From contig CANQNT010000026.1 in assembly GCA_947625255.1 (NCBI GenBank), positions 1-46,777 on the forward strand: DNA of 46,777 nucleotides, given 5' to 3'. Source of the DNA: an uncultured Acetatifactor sp. Its GTDB lineage: Bacteria > Bacillota > Clostridia > Lachnospirales > Lachnospiraceae. The notes below the pieces were generated by a model, which saw only the letters and a list, made by a program, of their open reading frames with translations, made no database searches and was not told where the DNA came from. Below, in pieces: positions 23,003-31,681 of this stretch (position 1 is its first letter; every line of letters starts with the position of its first letter). The translations under genes were made by a program, and so were the position numbers.

Positions 23003-24616
23003 TTAGCTTCGCTCAAACATTTCCTTAAAAACAAGGTAAAAGGCCACGGTGGAAAGCATTCCGGCACCCCAGGCGAATTCAAACAGGCCAAAAACCGGCG
23101 GCACCAGGGCGATCAACAGGCAGGCGATCTTCTCTGTGTTTCGGGCGGAAACTCCTTGTCTGGTCAGGCGTCCGATGCCCCACCAGATGAAGATAAGAAA
23201 CAAAATCATTACAGGATAGCCGAAATTGATGCCATAGTCCAAATAAATATCATGGGTATCCTGGATCCAGTGATCCGCCGTGAGCTGGAAGCCTTGCTCA
23301 TCGTAAGGCATGCCCCTGAGGGAAAGGTGGGTAAAGAACCATTTATAAATCGTATATCTGACGAGGATTGCATTGCTGCCGTCCTCGTATTCCAAGGCAG
23401 GTATTTTATCCGGATCTGTTTCTTCGGACAAGAAAGTGCCCGTGTCTCCGTTTTCGGTTTTGGAAGAGACGCTGTCATCGGAGGAAGAGCGCAGTGCTTC
23501 CATTTTGCCGAAAATTCCTCCCAAAAGCTCTGAGAAAGAAACATATTTTTCAGAGTTCCGTTCGTCCCAGGAATGAACGCGTTCTTCCTCCGAGTACCCT
23601 TCCTGAAAATAAAAGAGGACGTGGGGATGAATGGTCGGAAGATATCGTACGGCCAGATATGTCACCGGCATAATCGCCAGGAAAATTCCCACCAAAAGAA
23701 ATCCCATGCGGAAAAAGACTTTTTTCCCCGTGATTTTGCAGTAACAAATAAGAAAGAAAATCGTCAGAACAAAGGTCGCGAGATATCCGGAGCGGCAGAT
23801 TGTCATAAAAATAAAGGAGTAGCAGCCCCCGGCCAACAGATAGAAAAAAATTTTCATCCATTTGTTTGAGCGTTCCCTGGTCAGAATAAGAAGCTTGGCC
23901 AGAATCGCTGCAAGGCACATACATAAAAACATACTGTTATGATTGGGATTGCAGAAATTACCGTAATAGGCAACTCTGTCGTAGGGACGGAACAAAAGGG
24001 AATGAGCCTGAATCGCCAGAAAGCCCAGAATGATACCATCAATGACGCCATAAATCGTATTTTGTCGTTGAACGGGTGTCTGCCTGGTCAGGTAATAGCA
24101 CAGGAATAAGACGAAATAACATTCCGGCCAGAGATAGTCGCTTTTTGAAAAAATCATCAAAAGGAGCATGACAACCCAGAGGATGAAAAGTGGTAAATAG
24201 AAGTCAGGACGATATTTTTCCACAAAAAAACTGATACAGGTATGGATGATGCAATAGCCCATGAAAAAAACTCCAAGGCCGATCATGACGGTGTCCGCCG
24301 CCAAAAAATCCAGCCTTTTGGAAATTGCCGCAGGAATGAGAATCAGGAGAAGAATCCCTCCCAGAATGCTCCAGACAAGATAAGGCAGCTTATGCGCTTT
24401 GATATCATTCCAGTGGTAATTGGTCATGATTATGATCGCCATGAGAAAGCCAAGGGAATCCCTTGAAAATTCAATAAGACCAGTATTCCATGCTACTGTT
24501 TGTATTTGTTGTGTACCGACGCAGACCGCAAAGAGGCAGAGCGCAACCAGCAGCCGTTGAGGATTTGCAAGAATTTTGGTAATGAGGTTTTCCTTTTTTC
24601 GCTCCATGATTTTCAT
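23003..24616 (-). CDS. O-antigen-ligase-like multi-spanning membrane protein
   Basis: This 537-residue protein has ten or more hydrophobic spans and a large hydrophilic loop (about 365-450) between the late helices. That is the plan of the Wzy/WaaL (O-antigen ligase) superfamily. The segment PYDRVAYYGNFCNPNHNSMF resembles the family's conserved region before a membrane span, and TADHWIQDTHDIYLDYGINF the Asn/His-containing motif of the ligase domain. I start at ATG 24616 (MKIMERKKEN, AAAGGA close upstream). It probably polymerises or ligates a surface polysaccharide or teichoic-type polymer. No glycosyltransferases lie next to it, so the polymer is unknown. Confidence 0.75.
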   Translation of the reverse strand: MKIMERKKENLITKILANPQRLLVALCLFAVCVGTQQIQTVAWNTGLIEFSRDSLGFLMAIIIMTNYHWNDIKAHKLPYLVWSILGGILLLILIPAAISKRLDFLAADTVMIGLGVFFMGYCIIHTCISFFVEKYRPDFYLPLFILWVVMLLLMIFSKSDYLWPECYFVLFLCYYLTRQTPVQRQNTIYGVIDGIILGFLAIQAHSLLFRPYDRVAYYGNFCNPNHNSMFLCMCLAAILAKLLILTRERSNKWMKIFFYLLAGGCYSFIFMTICRSGYLATFVLTIFFLICYCKITGKKVFFRMGFLLVGIFLAIMPVTYLAVRYLPTIHPHVLFYFQEGYSEEERVHSWDERNSEKYVSFSELLGGIFGKMEALRSSSDDSVSSKTENGDTGTFLSEETDPDKIPALEYEDGSNAILVRYTIYKWFFTHLSLRGMPYDEQGFQLTADHWIQDTHDIYLDYGINFGYPVMILFLIFIWWGIGRLTRQGVSARNTEKIACLLIALVPPVFGLFEFAWGAGMLSTVAFYLVFKEMFERS

Positions 24617-24851
24617 AAAATCCTTTCTAATGAAGAACCATATTTTTCTCGTTTGTATGGCCTTATTATATCCAATAATGTCACTGATTTCAATGTTATT
24701 TTGCCGTTTTATCCAATTCACAGGTAACAGTGATGCGATTGATCAGGTCGGGGTCATGTGAAAAGAGTCGGTTCAAGGCGCTGGACAAAGGCAATGGGGC
24801 TGTGTTATGATAAAAAAAATGGATTTATCTCGGAAGGGAGGAAGTTCAAGG

Positions 24852-25822
24852 ATGAAAATCGGAATTATAGGAGCGGGCGGAATCGCGGGAGTGCTGGCAA
24901 TGACCATGGCACAATTGGAGGAGGTGCAGACCTATGCCATTGCTTCCAGAACCCTGGAAAAGGCTGAAGCCTTTGCAAAGAAGTACGGATTTGAAAAGGC
25001 CTATGGAAGCTATGAAGCGCTGGCGGAGGATCCGGAGGTAGAGCTGGTGTACATTGCCACGCCGCATTCCCGTCATTATGAGGATATGAAGCTGTGCATC
25101 GGGCACGGGAACCGGTCTTGTGTGAGAAAGCTTTTACAATGAACAGTGTCCAGGCGAAAGAAATTGCAAAGCTGGCCCAGGAAAAAGGGGTGCTGGCGGC
25201 AGAGGCCATTTGGCCCAGGTACATGCCTTCAAGACAGATGATTCAAGAGCTTTTGAACAGCGGTATTATTGGAAAGGTGGGGGCGGTGACGGCCAATCTT
25301 TCCTATCCCATCAGCCAGGTGGAGCGCATCAAGAATCCGGCTCTGGCTGGAGGAGCGCTTTTGGACATCGGAGTCTATGGGTTGAATTTTGTGCTGATGC
25401 ACTTTGGAACGGAAATAGAACGGGTGGAATCCGCGGCAAAGCTTATGGAAACCGGCGTGGACGGCATGGAGACCATCACTATTTTTTACAAGGATGGACG
25501 AATGGCGGTGCTTACCCACAGCACGTATGTCCGTTCTGACCGAAAAGGTATTTTCCATGGAGACAAGGGCTACATGGTGGTGGAAAACATCAATAATCCT
25601 CAGTCTGTGGCTGTTTATGATGCCAATGATCGGCTGGTACGGACGGTGGAAATGCCGAAGCAGATCAGTGGGTACGAATATGAGATCCTGGAATGTGTCA
25701 AGGCGATTCAGGAAGGACGTTTGCAGGTTCCCTCCATGCCCTTGCAGGACACGATTTTTGTCATGGAGGTCATGGACGGGCTTCGGAAGCAGTGGGGCAT
25801 GGTATATCCCCAGGAGCGATAA
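24852..25822 (+). pseudogene. Gfo/Idh/MocA-family oxidoreductase, single frameshift
   Basis: The N-terminal Rossmann part (MKIGIIGAGGIAGVLAM, then ELVYIATPHSRHYEDM) and the C-terminal part (PVLCEKAFTMN, then LDIGVYGLNFVLMHFG and SGYEYEILECVKAIQEGR) lie in different frames. They join exactly if one base is missing near 25107-25113, giving HGKPVLCEKAF with the family's EKP-like motif. The two parts together would make a normal dehydrogenase of about 324 residues. It is either a recent frameshift or an assembly error. Intact, it would oxidise or epimerise a sugar with NAD(P); it sits just before the glycosidases. Confidence 0.88.
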
Positions 25823-25849
25823 ACAAAATTTTTGTCGGGGGGCGGAGGA

Positions 25850-28120
25850 ATGAGCGAAAAGCAGGAAGATGCGGGACTTTATCAGGAACAAATGGAATTG
25901 TATTATGACCGTCCTGCCCGCAGATGGGAGGAGACGCTGCCCATTGGTAACGGCAGTCTGGGCGGTATGATCTGGGGCGGCGTCGACGAGGAATTAATCG
26001 GGCTGAACGAGGAGAGCCTCTGGAGCGGGTATCGCCGGGACAAGCAGAATCCCCAGGCTTTTGAAGGTCTGGCAAAGGTAAGAGAGCTGGTTTTTCAGGG
26101 AAAATGCTTCGAGGCGGAGCAATTGATTGAAAAAACCATGTTGGGTGAATACAACGAATCTTATATGCCTCTGGGGAATCTGCATCTGACATACCATGGT
26201 ATGGACCGGGGACGCGCGGCACAGGAGAGAGCCGCTTCTCTCTGGGAAAAGGTGCGGGATTATGAGCGCCGCCTGCATTTGGAAGAGGCTCTGGTTACGG
26301 AGGATTTCCGTGTGGACGGGGTGTGCTGCCATCGGGAAATGTTTGCCTCCAAGCCGGGGAATGCCATGGCAATACGCCTTACTGCGGATCAGGCTGTTCA
26401 GGATGTGGAAATCTGGCTGGAATCTCCCTTGAAATGTGTATTCACGGAAGAAAAAGAGGGATTGGCATTCTCGGGGAAATGTCCGGAGCATCTGGATCCC
26501 AGTTATGTACGGAGAGGAGAGAGCGCGGTAATCTGGGGCTATCGGGGAATTCGCTTTTATGGCGGGATCTCTGTGGCGGAATGCGATGGAAAGGTGTCGA
26601 TCGGGGGCGGCAGAATCCGAATTACAGATGCCTCGGTTATTGTCCTGACAGTCTGGGCGGTGCGGCCCGCCACGCTGGAAGGAAAATACGAGGATTGGAA
26701 AAGGCAGCATATTCAGGATTATCGGAGCATCTATGATAAGGTGGAGCTTTACCTGGGGCCTCAGAGCGGGGAACCTACGGATGAGCGTCTGCGCAGGCTT
26801 CAAACAGGCGGTGAGGACAACGGTTTATTTGCCTTATATTTTCAATATGGAAGGTATTTGATGATTTCCTCATCGCGCAAAGGGAGTCTTCCCGCCAATC
26901 TGCAGGGAATTTGGAGCTGGGATTTTCAGGCGCCCTGGAGCGGCAACTGGACCACCAACATCAACACGGAGATGAATTACTGGCCTGCGTTAAGCTGCGG
27001 GCTGGAGGAATGTCTGGAGCCTTATTTTGCCTTTGTGAAAAAGCTGGCCTTATTTGGGAAAAAGACGGCCTGGGATTTTTACCGCTGCAGAGGGACGGTA
27101 CATCATCATAACGCGGATGTCTGGTATGCCGCCAACCCGGTGGGAATCGCCTATGGAGCGGAAGCGGGGCAGCCCGGCAGCGTCTGTTGGTCCATGTGGC
27201 CCATGGGCATGGCATGGCTGGCTCAGGAGTTTTATGCTTATTATGAATATACGGAGGATCGGGAATTCCTGGAGAAGCAGGCTTACCCCTTGTTTCGGGA
27301 TGTGGCCTGGTTTTTAGTGGATTGGCTGGTTCCTTATCAGGGAAGCTATGTGACTTGTCCTTCCACGTCCCCTGAAAATAAATTCCGCGATGAAGAGGGA
27401 AGAGCCTGTGCCGTCACGATGGCATCGGCTATGGATATGGAGCTGACCCGGGAGGTCTTTGAACATTATCTCGATATTTGCCGAATCCTGGAAATGGAAG
27501 AAGATCCCTGGTCAAGGGAGCAGGGGGGACAAGACCTGATAAAGGAGGTACGGCAACGGCTTGCCCATCTGGCGCCCGTGCGGGTTGGCAGCCGGGGACA
27601 AATTTTGGAATGGTTCCGGGAATATGAGGAAGCGGAACCCGGTCACAGGCATTTGTCTCATTTGTATGGATATTTCCCTTCCGAGTTGTGGGCCGGGGAC
27701 CAGGAGATGGAGAAAGCCGTGCGGATTTCCCTGGATTCGCGCCTGAAAAACGGCGGCGGGCATACGGGTTGGAGCTGTGCCTGGATTATCAACCTGATGG
27801 CAGTGTTGGGGGATGGAGAGGGGGCCTGGAAATATTTGCACACGTTGCTCACCAGATCCACCTATCCCAACCTTTGGGATGCGCATGAGCCGTTCCAGAT
27901 TGACGGCAATTTTGGCGGTATCGCGGGCATCGCCAATATGCTGGTGCAGGATCGGGGCGGGGAATTAAAACTGCTTCCCGCCTTGCCGAAGCAATTCTCG
28001 GAAGGCTATGTGAGAGGTTTGCGGATCAAGGGCAATCGGGAAGTTTCTCTGACCTGGAAAGAGGGTAAGCTCGCGGCATCTGAAATCAGGCCCTTGTCTA
28101 AGGAGGGTACGATTCTGTAA
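25850..28120 (+). CDS. GH95 glycosidase (alpha-L-fucosidase or alpha-L-galactosidase)
   Basis: This 756-residue enzyme matches GH95, an inverting family acting mostly on alpha-1,2-linked L-fucose. It has LPIGNGSLGGMIWGG near the N-terminus, NLQGIWS and TTNINTEMNYWPA, where Asn370 and Asn372 match the catalytic asparagines of characterised members. It also has CPSTSPEN with Glu509, HRHLSHLYGYFPS and FQIDGNFGG with Asp685, the likely acid and partner. No signal peptide is present, so it is intracellular. The ATG at 25850 follows a G-rich site and lies 28 bases after the oxidoreductase. Whether fucose or L-galactose is preferred cannot be told. Confidence 0.92.
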   Translation: MSEKQEDAGLYQEQMELYYDRPARRWEETLPIGNGSLGGMIWGGVDEELIGLNEESLWSGYRRDKQNPQAFEGLAKVRELVFQGKCFEAEQLIEKTMLGEYNESYMPLGNLHLTYHGMDRGRAAQERAASLWEKVRDYERRLHLEEALVTEDFRVDGVCCHREMFASKPGNAMAIRLTADQAVQDVEIWLESPLKCVFTEEKEGLAFSGKCPEHLDPSYVRRGESAVIWGYRGIRFYGGISVAECDGKVSIGGGRIRITDASVIVLTVWAVRPATLEGKYEDWKRQHIQDYRSIYDKVELYLGPQSGEPTDERLRRLQTGGEDNGLFALYFQYGRYLMISSSRKGSLPANLQGIWSWDFQAPWSGNWTTNINTEMNYWPALSCGLEECLEPYFAFVKKLALFGKKTAWDFYRCRGTVHHHNADVWYAANPVGIAYGAEAGQPGSVCWSMWPMGMAWLAQEFYAYYEYTEDREFLEKQAYPLFRDVAWFLVDWLVPYQGSYVTCPSTSPENKFRDEEGRACAVTMASAMDMELTREVFEHYLDICRILEMEEDPWSREQGGQDLIKEVRQRLAHLAPVRVGSRGQILEWFREYEEAEPGHRHLSHLYGYFPSELWAGDQEMEKAVRISLDSRLKNGGGHTGWSCAWIINLMAVLGDGEGAWKYLHTLLTRSTYPNLWDAHEPFQIDGNFGGIAGIANMLVQDRGGELKLLPALPKQFSEGYVRGLRIKGNREVSLTWKEGKLAASEIRPLSKEGTIL

Positions 28121-28125
28121 AAGGG

Positions 28126-28145
28126 CCGCCTTCCGGCGGTTTCCT
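28126..28145 (+). terminator. Weak terminator after GH95
   Basis: CCGCC-TTCC-GGCGG (28126-28139), extended by G-T pairs, is followed by only TTT. It lies five bases after the stop codon, so it may attenuate transcription between GH95 and the next gene. Confidence 0.4.
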
Positions 28146-28185
28146 GCGAGAGCAATTTTTCTAAATAACTGGGCAAATTCAAGCA

Positions 28186-28213
28186 TTGTTTTATGGTGGT
28201 GTTTTGATATAAT
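28186..28213 (+). promoter_or_regulatory. Promoter of the DUF5107-TPR/GH2/MATE unit
   Basis: TTGTTT (28186-28191) and a perfect TATAAT (28208-28213) are 16 bases apart, 53 bases before the start codon at 28266. It makes the DUF5107 gene the head of its own transcript. Confidence 0.65.
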
Positions 28214-28265
28214 GAAAAAAAGAACGACAAATGTTTGACGCAATAGAAAGAAAGGATGACGAGAC

Positions 28266-31200
28266 ATGAGCGAAGCGAAGGTTTGGGCGGAAAAGGTGTT
28301 GATACCGACTTATGAGATCGGCGAGGCGGAAAAAAATCCTATTTTCCTGGACAAGCGAGTATATCAGGGGAGCAGCGGTAAGGTCTATCCTTATCCGACC
28401 GTGGAAAAAATCAGTGACGAAAAGCATGATAAGGAATATGAAGCGGTATTTTTGGAAAATGATTATCTCAAGGTCATGGTCCTGCCGCAGCTTGGCGGCA
28501 GAATTCAGCGTGCCTACGATAAGACCAACGGCTATGATTTCGTTTATTATAATCATGTGATCAAGCCGGCCCTGGTGGGATTGACGGGGCCTTGGATTTC
28601 CGGCGGAATTGAATTCAACTGGCCCCAGCATCACAGACCCACTACATTCCTGCCGGTGGACTATCTGCTTGCGGAGCATGAGGATGGAAGCAAGTCTGTT
28701 TTGCTGCATGACGTGGACCAGATGTATGGAACCAAGAGCCTGATGAAGATTACCGTTTATCCGGACAAGGCTTACATAGAAATCACAGGACAGCTTTACA
28801 ATCGGACATCCCTCCCCCAGACTTTCCTTTGGTGGGCCAATCCTGCCGTGGCGGTAAATGACAATACCCAGTCCATTTTCCCGCCGGATGTGCATGCGGT
28901 CATGGATCACGGCAAAAGGGATGTGTCCCGTTTCCCCATTGCCACAGGCGTTTATTATAAAAAAGATTACAGTGAAGGCGTGGATATTTCCCGGTATAAG
29001 AATATTCCCGTTCCCACCTCTTATATGGCTGAGAAATCCAAATATGATTTTGTAGGCGGCTATGATTATGGTGTGGGAGCGGGCGTGCTTCATGTGGCGG
29101 ATCACCATATTTCCCCGGGAAAGAAGCAGTGGACCTGGGGAAATGGAGATTTTGGACGTGCCTGGGACCGGAATCTGACGGATGAGGACGGCCCTTATAT
29201 TGAATTGATGACGGGGATGTTTACGGATAACCAGCCGGATTTCTCCTGGCTGAAGCCCTTTGAGGAGAAGACCTTTACCCAGTATTTTATGCCCTACAAG
29301 GCGTTGGGCCAGGTGAAGAACGCCACTACCGAGGCCGCGGTGCATCTGTCCCTGGAAAACGGTATGGCGAAAATCCTGGTGTATGCCACTTCCGTCCGGG
29401 AAAACGCCGAAATCGTGCTTACGAAGAAAAAGGCCGGTAATGGGAAAAAAGCAAACGGCGGCCTTAACGAGGTAAGGAATGGTGCGCCGTCCTCACCAGA
29501 GGGCGAGGTGGTTTTGCGAGAGACAGCCAGAATCTCTCCCGTGGATATTTTTGATAAATGTGTGCCGGTGGGAGATGCCAGGGAAGAGGAGCTGCACCTG
29601 GCCGTTTACGCGGAGGGAAATTGTCTGGTGGAATATCAGCCGGATGCGCCGGAAATCCCGAAGATGCCGGAGCCTGCCCGGGCCGCTGAGGAGCCTGCCC
29701 GGATCATGACCAATGAGGAGCTGTATCTGACGGGAAAACATATCGAGCAGTACCGCCATGCCACGTATCAGCCGGATCCCTATTATTTGGAGGGCTTAAA
29801 GCGGGATCCCGGAGATATCCGGATCAACAATGCCTATGGAGAACTGCTGATGCGCAGAGGACGGTTTCAGGAAGCGGAACCCTATTTCCGCAAGGCGTTG
29901 GAGCGGCTGATCTGGAAAAATCCCAACCCTTATAACAGTGAGACCTACTATTTGTTGGGATTAAATCTGTTTTACCAGGGACGGGAGCAGGAGGCCTATG
30001 ATGCGTTTTATAAGGCAACCTGGAGCAATGAGCAGCAGGAAATGTCCTTTTATTACCTGGCCGTCATTTCCGCTAAAGCCGGAAAATATGTGAGTGCCCT
30101 TGCTTTCGTGGAGAAAGCCTTGGTAAAGAACGCCCATAATATCAAGGCCGGAGGCTTGAAGGCCTATTTGCTGAGAAAGCTGGGAAAAACTGCTCAGGCT
30201 TTGGCCTGTGTAGAAGAAAATCTGGCATTGGATCCTTTTGATTATGTGTCCGGCAACGAAAAGGTGCTGCTGGCCCACAGAGAGAGGATTGCGGCAGAGG
30301 GGGCAGAGGATGGAGAGAAAAAGCGTCGAAAAGTAGAAAATTATTTGATGACGGCCCGGGATTACGCTGAATTTGGCGCTTATGAAGAAGCCATCGGCAT
30401 CTTGCGGGAGTGTGGGAGGAACGATCCCCTGCTTACTTATTATGAAGCCTATTATCAATATCTGTGGGAGGGAACGGATTCCGGCCGCGGTCTTAGTGAC
30501 GCCGTTGTCGCCCTGCTTGCCAAGGCGGAGGCCCAGCCTTCGGATTATTGTTTCCCGAATAAGTTGGAGGATATCGCGGTGCTGCGTTTTGCCATTGATC
30601 ACGGTGCGGCAGCCAAAGCGGCGTATTATCTGGGGAATTTGTTCTATGACCGCCAGCAGTGGGAAGAAGCCCTTGCCCTTTGGGAGGCTTCCGCGGAGGC
30701 GGATGGCACATTTCCGACCACGCAGCGCAACCTGTCGCTGGTTTACTACAATAAGTGTCACGCCCCCGAGAAAGCCAGAGAGGCCATGGAAAAAGCTTTT
30801 GTCCTGAATCCCACGGATGCTCGCGTTTTCCTGGAGTTGGATCAACTGTACAAAAAGCTGGGATGGACCTTTGAGGAGCGATTGGAGAATTTTGAAAAGC
30901 ATCAGGATATGATCCGGGGCAGGGATGATTTGTATATTGAATACATTACCCTGATCAATATGTGCGGAGATCATCAGAGAGCTTATAACTGCATCATGGG
31001 ACGGAAGTTCCATCCTTGGGAAGGCGGAGAAGGCAAGATTACAACGCAGTACACGCTCGCGCTGCTTGGGCTGGCGAAGCAGGCCCTGCGGGAAAATCGG
31101 TTTGGGGAGGCGGAGGAGTTGCTGCGCAAAGCGCTCGTGTATCCCGAGAATCTGGGAGAAGGCAAGCTGGAAGGCACCAAGGACAATCATTTGTATTACT

Positions 31201-31667
31201 ATTTGGGGTTGGCATTGGAACGTCAGGGAAGACAAGAGGAGGCTTTGCGTTGTTTTGAAACCGCCACGGTTGGAACCGATGAACCGGCAGGGGCCATGTA
31301 TTACAATGACCAGCCTGCGGATATGATCCTTTATCAGGGATTGGCTTATTTGAAATTGGGGAAAGTGAAAGAGGCCCGTTCCCGCTTCTATCGGCTGATC
31401 GATTATGGCGAGCGGCATTTGGAGGACGAAGTTAAAATTGAGTATTTTGCAGTATCGCTGCCGGAATTCCTGATCTTTGACGAGGATTACACGGCCAGAA
31501 ACCGCGCCCATTGTAATTACCTGATGGCATTGGGGAACATTGGCCTGGGCCAGTTGGATAAGGCGAAACGTTTCCTTGAAGAGGCTGTCAGGATTGAACC
31601 CTCTCATATGATGTGTCGGATTTATGGAAGAGATTTGGAAACGGTTTCGGAGAAAAAAGTGGAATAG
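28266..31667 (+). CDS. DUF5107-TPR protein, candidate carbohydrate-active enzyme
   Basis: This 1133-residue protein has two halves. Residues 1-365 match DUF5107, a beta-sandwich domain related to the galactose-mutarotase fold. Conserved stretches are VMVLPQLGGRIQRAYDKTNG, GPWISGGIEFNWPQHHRP, FLWWANPAV and KKQWTWGNGDFGRAWDRN, rich in Trp, His and acids like a sugar-binding site. From about residue 475 to the end come many TPR units (PYFRKALERL, AYDAFYKATWS, ALRCFETATV). There is no signal peptide. It heads a unit with GH2 and MATE genes 14 and 56 bases apart, so a role in oligosaccharide breakdown is likely. No catalytic function of DUF5107 is known to me. Confidence 0.85.
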   Translation: MSEAKVWAEKVLIPTYEIGEAEKNPIFLDKRVYQGSSGKVYPYPTVEKISDEKHDKEYEAVFLENDYLKVMVLPQLGGRIQRAYDKTNGYDFVYYNHVIKPALVGLTGPWISGGIEFNWPQHHRPTTFLPVDYLLAEHEDGSKSVLLHDVDQMYGTKSLMKITVYPDKAYIEITGQLYNRTSLPQTFLWWANPAVAVNDNTQSIFPPDVHAVMDHGKRDVSRFPIATGVYYKKDYSEGVDISRYKNIPVPTSYMAEKSKYDFVGGYDYGVGAGVLHVADHHISPGKKQWTWGNGDFGRAWDRNLTDEDGPYIELMTGMFTDNQPDFSWLKPFEEKTFTQYFMPYKALGQVKNATTEAAVHLSLENGMAKILVYATSVRENAEIVLTKKKAGNGKKANGGLNEVRNGAPSSPEGEVVLRETARISPVDIFDKCVPVGDAREEELHLAVYAEGNCLVEYQPDAPEIPKMPEPARAAEEPARIMTNEELYLTGKHIEQYRHATYQPDPYYLEGLKRDPGDIRINNAYGELLMRRGRFQEAEPYFRKALERLIWKNPNPYNSETYYLLGLNLFYQGREQEAYDAFYKATWSNEQQEMSFYYLAVISAKAGKYVSALAFVEKALVKNAHNIKAGGLKAYLLRKLGKTAQALACVEENLALDPFDYVSGNEKVLLAHRERIAAEGAEDGEKKRRKVENYLMTARDYAEFGAYEEAIGILRECGRNDPLLTYYEAYYQYLWEGTDSGRGLSDAVVALLAKAEAQPSDYCFPNKLEDIAVLRFAIDHGAAAKAAYYLGNLFYDRQQWEEALALWEASAEADGTFPTTQRNLSLVYYNKCHAPEKAREAMEKAFVLNPTDARVFLELDQLYKKLGWTFEERLENFEKHQDMIRGRDDLYIEYITLINMCGDHQRAYNCIMGRKFHPWEGGEGKITTQYTLALLGLAKQALRENRFGEAEELLRKALVYPENLGEGKLEGTKDNHLYYYLGLALERQGRQEEALRCFETATVGTDEPAGAMYYNDQPADMILYQGLAYLKLGKVKEARSRFYRLIDYGERHLEDEVKIEYFAVSLPEFLIFDEDYTARNRAHCNYLMALGNIGLGQLDKAKRFLEEAVRIEPSHMMCRIYGRDLETVSEKKVE

Positions 31668-31681
31668 GAGGAGCGGCCGGG

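Noticed and set aside
20249..24616. Sulfatase and O-antigen-ligase-like genes as one capsule locus
   Set aside because: No glycosyltransferases, flippase or sugar-nucleotide genes lie beside them, and a small gap with separate signals divides them.
28191..29345. 384-codon minus-strand frame opposite the DUF5107 gene
   Set aside because: It is entirely antisense to a conserved gene and has no recognisable domain or start signal.
29961..31607. 548-codon minus-strand frame opposite the TPR region
   Set aside because: Long but antisense to the TPR repeats; the open frame reflects biased codon use and has no matching family.
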